A DNA stretch of 38,337 bases from Gynuella sp. (GTDB taxonomy: Bacteria; Pseudomonadota; Gammaproteobacteria; Pseudomonadales; Natronospirillaceae). The stretch spans positions 1 to 38,337 of the forward strand of contig JANQHX010000069.1 in NCBI GenBank assembly GCA_028282465.1. The letters run 5' to 3'. The translations under genes were made by a program, and so were the position numbers. Under the pieces are notes generated by a model. That model ran no database searches, was not told the origin of the DNA, and worked only from the letters and a program-made list of their open reading frames with translations. Of the stretch, positions 1 through 9,548 are shown piece after piece. Each line of letters opens with the position of its first letter. Within the stretch, counting starts at the first letter, position 1.

Positions 1-1948
1 ACTGGGTAGAGGTTTCGATGGATCTTTCTAAATAAAGAAAATAGCGACGAACATTGATGTATTTCCATTCCGGGTCAGTAGATAAGGTTCGGCCACCCCA
101 AACTCTATTACCGCTACCAGAAAAAGATCGCAAACAATTCACACCATCTGGATTTAATAATTCCTGTTGGAATTTATTGATGTCTTGAGCAAAACGCAGA
201 GCACCAATCACAGGTTCGTTTGCCGGTGCTTTGTGCACACCTCTAGTGACATCAGTGTTGGCGTAAACACCGGCTATAAAACCTGATGGTGGCACAGTAA
301 TGGTTTCTCTCTGACCTGTTGGGTCTGCAGTGACTACCCAAGGGTAATAAAGGGCGAGTCTCGACTCACTGCCGAATGTGGATCTAAATTCTCTAACCTC
401 AGAAAGCGCCATGCCTTCACGGGCATCCACAATGCCCACTCGATAACGCATCTTTCGACAATGCTTTTGCATTTCCAATGTAATGAGTTGATGAGTGGTT
501 TGATTCGAAGTGACAGCGGCCGGTACTAGAGTGATGGCAATGTCTTCGATGTCCTCAAGGGCTTTAAAACCAGTACTGCCATCAACTTCATCGGATTCAC
601 CGGCGTAATCAATGGCTACAGGTTCATTGCCATCGGTACCGTTTTCCAGAGTAATTAAATAACGTGAACCAAACAGAGAACCTGTGCCTGGATTTAACGC
701 GTCGTCGTCAAATAAATCGAACAATGCCGCGACAACTTCGTCGCCGTTTGCAGCGGAAACAGTGCAGCTCACTGGGCTGGTTAAATTCGCTTGTTTCTTT
801 TCAAAGCTTTGGGCTAATACCTGACCCAAAGAACCTGCACCTGTGTGGGAGGTATTGATATTTTGGTAGCGATAAATCACTTCGCCTTCAACGCCGCCAC
901 GCCAAACATCAATATCGAAATTTCGTTGAGTTAACATGGATTCTGCAGTGGTTGGTGCAGCAGCCAAAGCGGCTAAATGCATGGTGATGTCTGCGCCAAC
1001 ACCTTCATTTAAAGCGGCAGTAATAATGACTTGCTGGTCTTCGACATTGATTCTGCCTCTGAGCGTCGTCAATGTTCCCCAATGGGGAGAGCCAGTAAAT
1101 GCAGATAGATTAGTTTCATCCGTAAAACTAATGGTAACGGAATTGTCGGTAACCAACGGGCCGCTAGTGGGATTCTTTGCCGTCACTCTGGTATAGGTGA
1201 CAGAGGTGGTGGCATTGTTAACTAGGCCCGCAACCATCAATCTGCCATCGCTGCCGTCGGCATCGCCGCCCAATCTGAGTGAGGTACCGGTTAAGGCAGA
1301 ATCGTCAGCAGTGCTGATGGTGCAAAGATTGTCAACAATAACGAAGTGATCGCCATTGCGCTGAACCAAGCCTTCAAAGTCAATATTAAATGCTGCATCC
1401 GGTGCGGTTGCATCGGTACCAGCCGCTCTGACATCAGTGGTTAAACCAGTTGCAGATAAATACACCACTTCACCGTCTTGAGGTATTGAAGTGGTTTCCA
1501 GTTTCAACAGGTTTTCGCTGTCTTTCCAAATCAGTTCAAGGGTGACATTTCCTGAAACGCCAGGAAAACGACTGGAGAATCTTAAGTCTTGATTGGCGTC
1601 TTCAACAAAAGCCAAACTTGCGCTACTGCCTTCACCAGTCGGTTGACTGGCATTCACATTTTGAGTGATGCGTGACACAAATAGTTTACTGCCACCGCCA
1701 TCAAAAAAAGCTTTCGCTGCAATAGCGGTGTGATTTAAAACAGTGTTGCCACCAATAGTTAAATCTTGTGCATCGCCATAAACACGAACAAAGTCCGCGT
1801 AACTGGTTAGTAATTCTGGGCGTCCACGTAAGGGGCCAGTTCTAGTAGGGCCGACCATACCAGCCACGCTGGTTCCAACCCCTTCTATGGACTTAGCACG
1901 AAAACTGACTTCTTCAACAAAAACACCCGGAGCCAAATATTCAGGCAT
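1..1948 (-). CDS. Contractile tail sheath protein, eCIS type (3' end cut by window edge)
   Basis: The reading frame starts at ATG 1948 behind a strong GAGGAGG ribosome site and stays open for about 649 codons to the window edge, so the stop codon is missing. The product begins MPEYLAPGVFVEEV, the usual opening of phage and eCIS tail sheaths (Phage_sheath_1 family), and the last visible residues (NVRRYFLYLERSIETST) match the conserved sheath C-terminal domain. Only some tens of residues should be missing. The sheath surrounds the inner tube and contracts to drive it into a target. About 650 to 700 residues is long for an eCIS sheath; the middle part (roughly residues 100-430) is rich in T, D, N and G and is probably a surface-exposed inserted domain. 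It is the last visible gene of an operon with a DUF4255 cap gene, which favours an eCIS over a prophage. The exact lineage is unknown because the diagnostic genes lie outside. Confidence 0.9.
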   Translation of the reverse strand, partial: MPEYLAPGVFVEEVSFRAKSIEGVGTSVAGMVGPTRTGPLRGRPELLTSYADFVRVYGDAQDLTIGGNTVLNHTAIAAKAFFDGGGSKLFVSRITQNVNASQPTGEGSSASLAFVEDANQDLRFSSRFPGVSGNVTLELIWKDSENLLKLETTSIPQDGEVVYLSATGLTTDVRAAGTDATAPDAAFNIDFEGLVQRNGDHFVIVDNLCTISTADDSALTGTSLRLGGDADGSDGRLMVAGLVNNATTSVTYTRVTAKNPTSGPLVTDNSVTISFTDETNLSAFTGSPHWGTLTTLRGRINVEDQQVIITAALNEGVGADITMHLAALAAAPTTAESMLTQRNFDIDVWRGGVEGEVIYRYQNINTSHTGAGSLGQVLAQSFEKKQANLTSPVSCTVSAANGDEVVAALFDLFDDDALNPGTGSLFGSRYLITLENGTDGNEPVAIDYAGESDEVDGSTGFKALEDIEDIAITLVPAAVTSNQTTHQLITLEMQKHCRKMRYRVGIVDAREGMALSEVREFRSTFGSESRLALYYPWVVTADPTGQRETITVPPSGFIAGVYANTDVTRGVHKAPANEPVIGALRFAQDINKFQQELLNPDGVNCLRSFSGSGNRVWGGRTLSTDPEWKYINVRRYFLYLERSIETSTQ

Positions 1949-1971
1949 GGTATCCTCCTCAGGTTCACCGG

Positions 1972-2784
1972 TCAGGTGGTGGTAATGGTTAAATGGTTTT
2001 GTTCAAACGAACTGATGGATTTTGTTTCTCCAGGAACCAATTGCAGATCGTAGGTACTAGAAAAACTGTTACTGTCTGGCTGCCTAACATTCACATCGGG
2101 CAGATTTTCAAAATCTTCATAGGTACTTGGGCCTGCGTTAACATTGGCTTTAACACTTAAAGCTGCGCTGTAGCTATTTACTGATTCAGGTAACGGTGGC
2201 AACCGTTTTAGTGACAAACGAAATTCACCAAGATGATTGGTTTGTGCAGAAAAATTAACAAAACTACTGGTAACAATTTCTACCTGTAAATTAATAACAG
2301 CCCAAGGAATGACATCGCCATTTTGATTTTTAATTTGGCCATAAATACCCCCTTGAGAATTGAAATTAATGTGGTGGGGCGCTTTAAATAAACCAATGGC
2401 AATTCCGTCTCCAGATCCCATTTGTTTTTGAGCTCGCCTTGGTAGGAATTGTTGTAATGGGTCAATAACTTCAATAGTAATGGTCAAATTAGGGGGCGCT
2501 GGAAATTGCACATCGGCGTCGTTCGCAATGCCTTCCACAAAGGTGCCAGAATTTTTTAACCACACCGCACAGGCGCCTGACTTGGATAAACTTTTAATGG
2601 CTGTCGGTGGCACAATGGCTATAAAGGTTTCTATTAAGTGCCGGTTAATGCGTGTTCGATTCGTTGCTAATTCATGGCTGCCTTGATCAATCCAATAAAA
2701 TACATCTAAACAATGATCAATCAGTGTTTCGCTGACTTTTACAGAGTTGGCAGCAGTTAAAGCAGAAGGGAGGTTTTCAGTCAT
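1972..2784 (-). CDS. eCIS-associated beta-sandwich protein (carboxypeptidase-regulatory-like domain)
   Basis: This 270-residue protein has no signal peptide or membrane segment. Residues about 145-210 (GGIYGQIKNQNGDVIPWAVI, then a TNHLGEFRLSL strand) look like a carboxypeptidase-regulatory-type beta-sandwich, a fold often used as a decoration or binding module. The N-terminal 120 residues are not recognised. Its ATG overlaps the stop of the DUF4255 gene upstream (TAATG), implying translational coupling, and the sheath gene follows 23 bases after its stop. By position it is a structural or assembly part of the same contractile particle; a role in capping or surface decoration is inference. Confidence 0.6.
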   Translation of the reverse strand: MTENLPSALTAANSVKVSETLIDHCLDVFYWIDQGSHELATNRTRINRHLIETFIAIVPPTAIKSLSKSGACAVWLKNSGTFVEGIANDADVQFPAPPNLTITIEVIDPLQQFLPRRAQKQMGSGDGIAIGLFKAPHHINFNSQGGIYGQIKNQNGDVIPWAVINLQVEIVTSSFVNFSAQTNHLGEFRLSLKRLPPLPESVNSYSAALSVKANVNAGPSTYEDFENLPDVNVRQPDSNSFSSTYDLQLVPGETKSISSFEQNHLTITTT

Positions 2785-3380
2785 TACAATTTCTCCGCTT
2801 CGCCCATACCAAACACACGGGTTTTAACATTTTTATTAACGGTTTGTGTTTGCCCCAGTCTTAGCCTAACTGTTTTCGCGACATAGGACGCTGTGCTGAA
2901 ATAGTCAGTGTCAAAGTGATCCCAAATTCTCATCATGTCTTCAGTGGACATAGATTCAGGCAGCACACTTAAATAATCGTTTTCACCCCAAGTTGGATCT
3001 GCTGATGCTAATTCAGAAATAGTTAAATGTGTTTTGTTGGCTAACTGCAACATTGCCCAGGTAATAAGATCAGCTTCAACAGTGGCACTGGAGGAGAAGG
3101 CAATAATTAAAAAATGGATATTGACAGGAAGTTCACCCGCTGGAACACCTTGTTCATCGCCTTTGTTTGCAAAGTGTCGATTTCTTCCTAGATCATCAAT
3201 GGTAATCCTATGGGCGTAGATGCCTAACACATTTCCAGTGACAGGCTTCTGTATATCCGCACTGCCTAACAGCCTTACCGAAGCTGCAACCGTGCCGCCA
3301 GTGAGTTCACCCGGTATGGTTTGTTTTAAGTAAAACTCAAGTGCTTCAAGAGCGCCATGAACCGATTGATATCCGGCCAT
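2784..3380 (-). CDS. DUF4255 / Pvc16-Afp16-type tail terminator protein
   Basis: The 198-residue product starts MAGYQSVHGALEALEFYLKQ and contains the DUF4255 pattern: an N-terminal helix, a strand giving LGIYAHRITIDDLGRNRH, then a segment reading PVNIHFLIIAFSSSATVEADLITWAMLQL. In eCIS particles (Afp16, Pvc16) this family caps the tube and sheath at the distal end and sets tail length. It marks the locus as an extracellular contractile injection system rather than a phage. It lies 15 bases after the small first gene and overlaps the next gene by one base. Confidence 0.85.
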   Translation of the reverse strand: MAGYQSVHGALEALEFYLKQTIPGELTGGTVAASVRLLGSADIQKPVTGNVLGIYAHRITIDDLGRNRHFANKGDEQGVPAGELPVNIHFLIIAFSSSATVEADLITWAMLQLANKTHLTISELASADPTWGENDYLSVLPESMSTEDMMRIWDHFDTDYFSTASYVAKTVRLRLGQTQTVNKNVKTRVFGMGEAEKL

Positions 3381-3395
3381 TAAAAATCCCTGATG

Positions 3396-3647
3396 TTATT
3401 GTTTTTTGTGAAAAAGCTCAGTTCCATCTGGCATGACTCGCTTGTCTAGAAAACCTTTTTTTATGAGGTTATCGACCGCTTGTTTAATCAAGTGTTTATT
3501 GCCTTCAACTGGCTGTTCATCTACCCACCAATCTAAAATCCCATCCAAAGTGTCAGCGGAAAACTCTCGGTGGCTCAAGTACCTGCTAATTTCTTTCTCA
3601 AGCTTTTTTATTTTTTCATCTTCCTTATTCACTCGATAAAAGCTCAT
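3396..3647 (-). CDS. Small winged-helix-like protein, first gene of eCIS operon
   Basis: This 83-residue protein opens with a charged coiled-coil-like helix (residues 6-25, KEDEKIKKLEKEISRYL). The rest looks like a winged helix: helices at TLDGILDWW and HLIKQAVDNLIKKGFL, then a short hairpin VMPDGTELFH. It is the first gene after the putative sigma-54 promoter and is followed 15 bases later by the DUF4255 gene. It could be a small DNA-binding autoregulator of the operon or a structural protein using the same fold; sequence alone does not decide. I do not recognise a named family. Confidence 0.65.
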   Translation of the reverse strand: MSFYRVNKEDEKIKKLEKEISRYLSHREFSADTLDGILDWWVDEQPVEGNKHLIKQAVDNLIKKGFLDKRVMPDGTELFHKKQ

Positions 3648-3676
3648 GCAGATCCGCTTGGATTTAGTTAGTAAAT

Positions 3677-3691
3677 AACAATTATCGTGCC
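3677..3691 (-). promoter_or_regulatory. Putative sigma-54 (-24/-12) promoter of eCIS operon
   Basis: On the minus strand the sequence is GGCACGATAATTGTT, compared with the sigma-54 consensus TGGCACG-N4-TTGC[AT]. The -24 GG and the GGCACG block are perfect and the spacing is right; the -12 GC is GT here, which weakens it. The expected start site, about 3667, leaves a short leader to the ATG at 3647. The adjacent activator gene supports the call. Confidence 0.5.
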
Positions 3692-3740
3692 TAATAAAAT
3701 CCTCTTAAATTCAACTGAAATGGATAAATAAATTGGAAGG

Positions 3741-3760
3741 CTGGGTATTAATTTACCCAG
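3741..3760. promoter_or_regulatory. Dyad 1, putative upstream activator site
   Basis: Perfect inverted repeat CTGGGTA-TTAATT-TACCCAG, centred about 84 bases upstream of the predicted eCIS start site. It shares its half-site and six-base spacer with dyad 2, as expected for a Fis-type HTH activator dimer. Confidence 0.55.
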
Positions 3761-3786
3761 GTGTTTTTAAAAACAGGATTAAATTG

Positions 3787-3806
3787 CTGGGTGATTTAAC
3801 ACCCAC
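3787..3806. promoter_or_regulatory. Dyad 2, putative upstream activator site
   Basis: CTGGGTG-ATTTAA-CACCCAC, an inverted repeat with the same half-site and spacer as dyad 1 and one end mismatch. Its centre is 46 bases from that of dyad 1 and about 130 bases upstream of the predicted eCIS start. Confidence 0.5.
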
Positions 3807-3997
3807 ACAGAGTTGTTTTTACCCGGCTGGAATTGACTATTAAATATGAGAAGGAGATCCCAAAAAAAATTTAGTATTCTATTAATCTGACTTAAGTTTC
3901 GAAGTTTTTGATTGAGGGATATTGGTTCCGGACACGTACAAATCTAAAAATACCGGCCCAATAAACAATTTAACTTCAAGTAAAGGAATACGAAAAA

Positions 3998-5335
3998 ATG
4001 AAGCAAGTTTATCTTGTTCATCCTGACAGTTCGTCACTGGTTTTTTCGAAATTGCGCGAAGAGTTGAAATCTATTGGTATATTGGTGAAATACATTTCAG
4101 TTGATTCTATCTGTGATGAAATTAGCCAATGCACTATTCCTATACTGTTTTGTTTAACACAGGACAGGGCTAGTCAAACCTTAGAAAAAATTGAGTCCCT
4201 CCCGGAATCGGTTTTTAAAATGTGTTTAATATGTGATGGCTGTGTAAAGAACCTTAATTCACAGGCGCTACAACATTTTGATGATTTCTACCACTGGCCG
4301 TGCACCAAAGATGAATTGATTGTTAAGTTGAAGTGGCTTACAAATTCCGCAACTAAATCCTCTGAGTTAGGGGATGACTCATTAAAAAACTTTTATCAAA
4401 TGGACTTAATAGGTAAAAGCGAGAAATATTTGGAGCTGGTCAAAGGTATTGAACAGGTCTCTAAATACCCTGTGCCTATTTTAATTGAGGGTGAAACCGG
4501 CACAGGCAAAGAAAATACTGCAAGAGCAATACATTATTTAAGTTCTCGAACGGATTTCGGTTTTATCCCAATTAATTGTGGGTCAATACCTGAAAACCTA
4601 TTTGAAAGTGAATTATTTGGTGTAAAAAAAGGGGCTTTTACCGACGCGCAAGCAGACAGACAAGGATTAATAGATTTAGCTGATAAGGGCACCTTATTTC
4701 TTGACGAGGTTGATAGTCTTCCTTTGAAATCTCAAGCGACTTTATTACGGTTTCTACAGAATAACGAGTACAGATCCTTGGGCAGCCAGACCATTAAGAA
4801 ATCTAACGCGGCCATTGTGGCGGCTTGTAACCAACCCTTGGAAGAACTGGTTAAAGAAGGAAAATTCAGAAGTGATCTTTATTATCGACTCAATGTCTTA
4901 AATTTAAAGATTCCTCCTCTTAGGCAAAGAATTGATGACATCGACCCTATCGCAGATTATTTAATTAAAAAGTTTCAGAGAAAATACCGAACTAAGGTGG
5001 TTTCTATTCATTCGAGTTATAAAACTTGGTTGAAGCAGCAACATTGGCCAGGAAATATCAGAGAATTAGAAAATCGCATTTTGAGCGATTCACTCAAGTC
5101 AGAATCTCCCGAATTAAGTCGATTTCAGTTTACTGTTGAAAAGGTAACCGACAGTTGTTCTTATCAACAGGCTAAACAAGACGCAATCAACAGTTTCGAA
5201 AAGAGCTATTTAGAAGATTTACTCAAACAAACCAATGGCAATATCAGTGAAGCATCAAGGCGATCTGGCAAAGAACGACGAGCCCTTGGAAAGCTAGTCA
5301 AAAAACATGGACTAAAGGCTGATCACTATTTGTGA
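3998..5335 (+). CDS. Sigma-54-dependent AAA+ transcriptional activator (NtrC family), eCIS-linked
   Basis: This 445-residue bacterial enhancer-binding protein has three parts. Residues 1-115 resemble a receiver domain but lack the usual phospho-acceptor Asp and acidic pair, so it is a pseudo-receiver. Residues about 135-365 are the AAA+ domain: Walker A GETGTGKE (165-172), Walker B GTLFLDEVD (231-239) and arginine-finger region FRSDLYYRLNV (290-300). Residues about 400-440 form a Fis-type helix-turn-helix (NGNISEASRRSGKERRAL). The sigma-54 contact loop reads GAFTDA (212-217) instead of GAFTGA. It is transcribed away from the eCIS operon, with candidate enhancer dyads between. The start follows an AAGGA site. 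The 3' end overlaps convergent rluE by ten bases. The likely job is switching on the injection system; this is inference from position. Confidence 0.88.
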   Translation: MKQVYLVHPDSSSLVFSKLREELKSIGILVKYISVDSICDEISQCTIPILFCLTQDRASQTLEKIESLPESVFKMCLICDGCVKNLNSQALQHFDDFYHWPCTKDELIVKLKWLTNSATKSSELGDDSLKNFYQMDLIGKSEKYLELVKGIEQVSKYPVPILIEGETGTGKENTARAIHYLSSRTDFGFIPINCGSIPENLFESELFGVKKGAFTDAQADRQGLIDLADKGTLFLDEVDSLPLKSQATLLRFLQNNEYRSLGSQTIKKSNAAIVAACNQPLEELVKEGKFRSDLYYRLNVLNLKIPPLRQRIDDIDPIADYLIKKFQRKYRTKVVSIHSSYKTWLKQQHWPGNIRELENRILSDSLKSESPELSRFQFTVEKVTDSCSYQQAKQDAINSFEKSYLEDLLKQTNGNISEASRRSGKERRALGKLVKKHGLKADHYL

Positions 5336-5961
5336 TTTTTTCTTGGCCTTTTATTCCCAAAACCTCCTGTTCGTTTGGTTGGTCTGTTTTTCATAGATGA
5401 AGGGTGAGTCTTTTTAGGGAGGTGAATGTCTTCCACAATAAACTCGCCGGGCTGTAGATTATTCAAATGCCAATGACCAATGGACGCTCGAATTAAACGC
5501 AGAGTAGGGAAGCCAACGGACGCAGACATGCGGCGCACCTGACGATTTCGGCCCTCTGTAATCACAATTTCTGCCCAACTGGTTGGAATGTTGGCCCGAA
5601 AACGCACAGGTGGGTTTCGCGGCCAAACCTGGGGTTCTTCAATTTTTTTAACTTTAGCCGGCTTAGTCCTACCATCTTTGAGTTCTACACCTTCTCGAAG
5701 CTTTGCAATGGCCTCTTTAGTGATGTCACCTTCAACCTGAATCCAATAGGTTTTGGGGAGTTTTTGGCTGGGGTGGGTAATGCGGTGATTCAAGTCTCCG
5801 TCATTGGTTAAAAGCAAAAGACCTTCGCTGTCGTAGTCCAAGCGACCGGCTGGGTAAATTCCTTTTTCGTTTATGTATTCGGCAAGGGTAGTGCGGCCTT
5901 CTTTATCGGTGAATTGACACATGACTTGGTAGGGTTTGTTTAACAGGAAAAGCCTAGCCAT
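5326..5961 (-). CDS. rluE: 23S rRNA pseudouridine synthase RluE
   Basis: This 211-residue pseudouridine synthase of the RsuA/RluE group modifies 23S rRNA (U2457 in E. coli). The catalytic motif GRLDYDSEGLLLLTNDG (residues about 39-55) carries the nucleophilic Asp, and the second family motif EGRNRQVRRM is at about 136-145. There is no N-terminal S4 domain, which fits RluE. The C-terminal tail is very basic (KRTGGFGNKRPRKNHK). In E. coli rluE also neighbours icd, supporting the assignment. Its end overlaps the converging activator gene by ten bases. Confidence 0.88.
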   Translation of the reverse strand: MARLFLLNKPYQVMCQFTDKEGRTTLAEYINEKGIYPAGRLDYDSEGLLLLTNDGDLNHRITHPSQKLPKTYWIQVEGDITKEAIAKLREGVELKDGRTKPAKVKKIEEPQVWPRNPPVRFRANIPTSWAEIVITEGRNRQVRRMSASVGFPTLRLIRASIGHWHLNNLQPGEFIVEDIHLPKKTHPSSMKNRPTKRTGGFGNKRPRKNHK

Positions 5962-6063
5962 TTAAGGGTAAATCCATAAAAAAGGGCGCTTATTAAGCCA
6001 GAACATTGCGAGTATTCACAGGCATTATAAGAACAATCATAGCGTAAATAGATGTTTCACAAC

Positions 6064-6140
6064 CTAGAAACGACATTAACTATAGCCTCCTAATGCCCAT
6101 TGTAGAGCCTTTCGACTGAAAGCTAGAAACTACTTTAACT
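6064..6140. repeat. Pair of 18-base direct repeats upstream of icd
   Basis: CTAGAAACGACATTAACT (6064-6081) recurs as CTAGAAACTACTTTAACT (6123-6140), 16 of 18 identical with a 59-base period. It lies upstream of the icd promoter and could be a regulator binding pair; no known operator is recognised. Confidence 0.45.
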
Positions 6141-6197
6141 TCAATGCATCGGACCATTTACATCATTGGGCAGTTGCTACTCTAAATAAAAAGCTGC

Positions 6198-6206
6198 TGA
6201 TATAAT
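6198..6206 (+). promoter_or_regulatory. Extended -10 promoter of icd
   Basis: TGATATAAT matches the extended -10 consensus TGnTATAAT exactly. The best -35 (TTGCTA at 6174) is too far away at 21 bases, so the extended -10 probably compensates. The predicted leader is about 120 bases. Confidence 0.5.
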
Positions 6207-6327
6207 CCGCCGCGATTTTCCAATGACTTAATGGTGTATTAGCTGTAATAAACTGTTCAGAGCTAACAATCAGCTCAATATCCACTACCATTAAATCCAC
6301 CTCACACTTCTGAATTTCTAGGGATAA

Positions 6328-8553
<2,226 letters not shown>

Positions 8554-8573
8554 AAGTTAATATTGCTCAACAC

Positions 8574-8604
8574 TAAAAAAGGCTGCGTAAATGCAGCCTT
8601 TTTT
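8574..8604 (+). terminator. Rho-independent terminator after icd
   Basis: Stem GGCTGC/GCAGCC (8581-8586 with 8593-8598) with a six-base loop, preceded by an A tract and followed by TTTTTT. The A tract could let it work for convergent cspD as well. Confidence 0.88.
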
Positions 8605-8671
8605 GTTTGAGAATTAAACTAATTTAAAACTTAATGCCAGCCTGTACCAGGAGCTTAAACGAAAGTTAAAA

Positions 8672-8950
8672 CTACGCTTCAGCTAATTCTTTTAATTTTT
8701 CTGAGCTTTCCATTTCATTAGAAAGGGTTCTCGCTGTTTCTTCATCCGCGGCAATGCGAACGTGCACTGCATGAGTGCCTTTGTCCGCCTTGATCGTCGA
8801 GAATGCAACAGGTTGACCCGCTTTCAATGTTTTATAGCCATCCATTTCAATTGAAGAGTAATGAACAAATAAATCTTCATCACTGCCTTCAGCTAAAATA
8901 AATCCAAATCCTTTGGCATTATTAAACCACTTAACTTTCCCTGCAGGCAT
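8672..8950 (-). CDS. cspD: Cold-shock-domain protein, CspD-like
   Basis: This 92-residue protein carries one cold-shock domain (residues 3-70) with both RNA-binding motifs, KGFGFI and LFVHYS. The stretch YKTLKAGQPV is typical of CspD, which in E. coli binds single-stranded DNA and inhibits replication in stationary phase. cspD sits next to clpS and clpA in many gammaproteobacteria, as here. A charged, Glu-rich tail of about 20 residues extends past the domain and is longer than in E. coli CspD. The start has a clear AAGGAG site. A CCCCAT/ATGGGG hairpin lies in the upstream region (8990-9006). Confidence 0.85.
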   Translation of the reverse strand: MPAGKVKWFNNAKGFGFILAEGSDEDLFVHYSSIEMDGYKTLKAGQPVAFSTIKADKGTHAVHVRIAADEETARTLSNEMESSEKLKELAEA

Positions 8951-9158
8951 ATCAACTCCTTACAACAGTTATCCGACAGAGTGGAACTTCCCCATTTTTT
9001 ATGGGGTGGTTTATGTTGTGCAGGAAAAAAAAGTTAGTCAAGACATTGCGCTGATGAATAGTGTTGTCTGATGTATCATGTTGAAAAAATGTGAAGGGCT
9101 GCTTGATATTTCTGATCCAGACCCGACTTAAAACAGTAAGGAGTAAATAGGTTTAATC

Positions 9159-9515
9159 ATGAAGGGTATAGAAAATCAGCGTTTAGTTGCCAGTGAAGGT
9201 GATGTTGATCCAGATGGCGATAGTGATCTGGCGATAAAGCCAGAAGAGCCACAGCTGAAGCCACCCAGTTTGTATCAGGTGGTACTAATGAATGATGATT
9301 ACACACCCATGGATTTTGTTGTAACCATTCTTCAAATGTTTTTCGGCATGGATCGTGAAAAGGCAACTCAAGTAATGTTGAACGTTCACACCCAAGGAAA
9401 AGGAGTGTGTGGCGTCTATACTAGGGATATTGCGGAAACCAAAGCAGCGCAGGTTAATCAATTTTCAAAAGAAAATGAACATCCGCTGCTTTGTGAGATC
9501 GAAGCAATAGACTAG
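9159..9515 (+). CDS. clpS: ATP-dependent Clp protease adaptor ClpS
   Basis: This 118-residue adaptor binds destabilising N-terminal residues (L, F, W, Y) and delivers substrates to ClpAP. The N-degron pocket residues are visible in [12 protein letters not shown] (about 46-57) and [21 protein letters not shown] (around 75-95), including the conserved Asp pair and His. A disordered acidic N-terminal tail of about 40 residues is typical and is needed for handover to ClpA. clpA starts 33 bases downstream, so the two form an operon. Confidence 0.96.
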   Translation: MKGIENQRLVASEGDVDPDGDSDLAIKPEEPQLKPPSLYQVVLMNDDYTPMDFVVTILQMFFGMDREKATQVMLNVHTQGKGVCGVYTRDIAETKAAQVNQFSKENEHPLLCEIEAID

Positions 9516-9548
9516 TCTTATTAATTATCGACGGTATCTGGTGTTTAT

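Larger units (their letters stand above)
3648..3997. other. Divergent intergenic control region of the eCIS operon and its activator
   Basis: This 350-base, AT-rich spacer lies between the minus-strand eCIS operon and the plus-strand sigma-54 activator. It contains no credible gene. It holds a -24/-12-like box near the operon and two 20-base dyads further up, listed separately. Confidence 0.7.

Noticed and set aside
664-1196. Two plus-strand open frames opposite the sheath gene
   Set aside because: The minus strand is continuously open across the whole stretch and encodes recognisable sheath ends.
3816-3830. A third activator dyad at the ACCCGGCTGG segment
   Set aside because: Only one half-site is present; the other side does not match.
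1-5335. Prophage as the source of the sheath gene
   Set aside because: The DUF4255 cap gene and the dedicated sigma-54 activator point to an eCIS, and no capsid, portal or lysis genes are seen; the missing left part could still change this.
8990-9006. CCCCAT/ATGGGG hairpin upstream of cspD as a thermosensor
   Set aside because: The stem is only six pairs and nothing else supports an RNA switch; recorded only as a leader hairpin.
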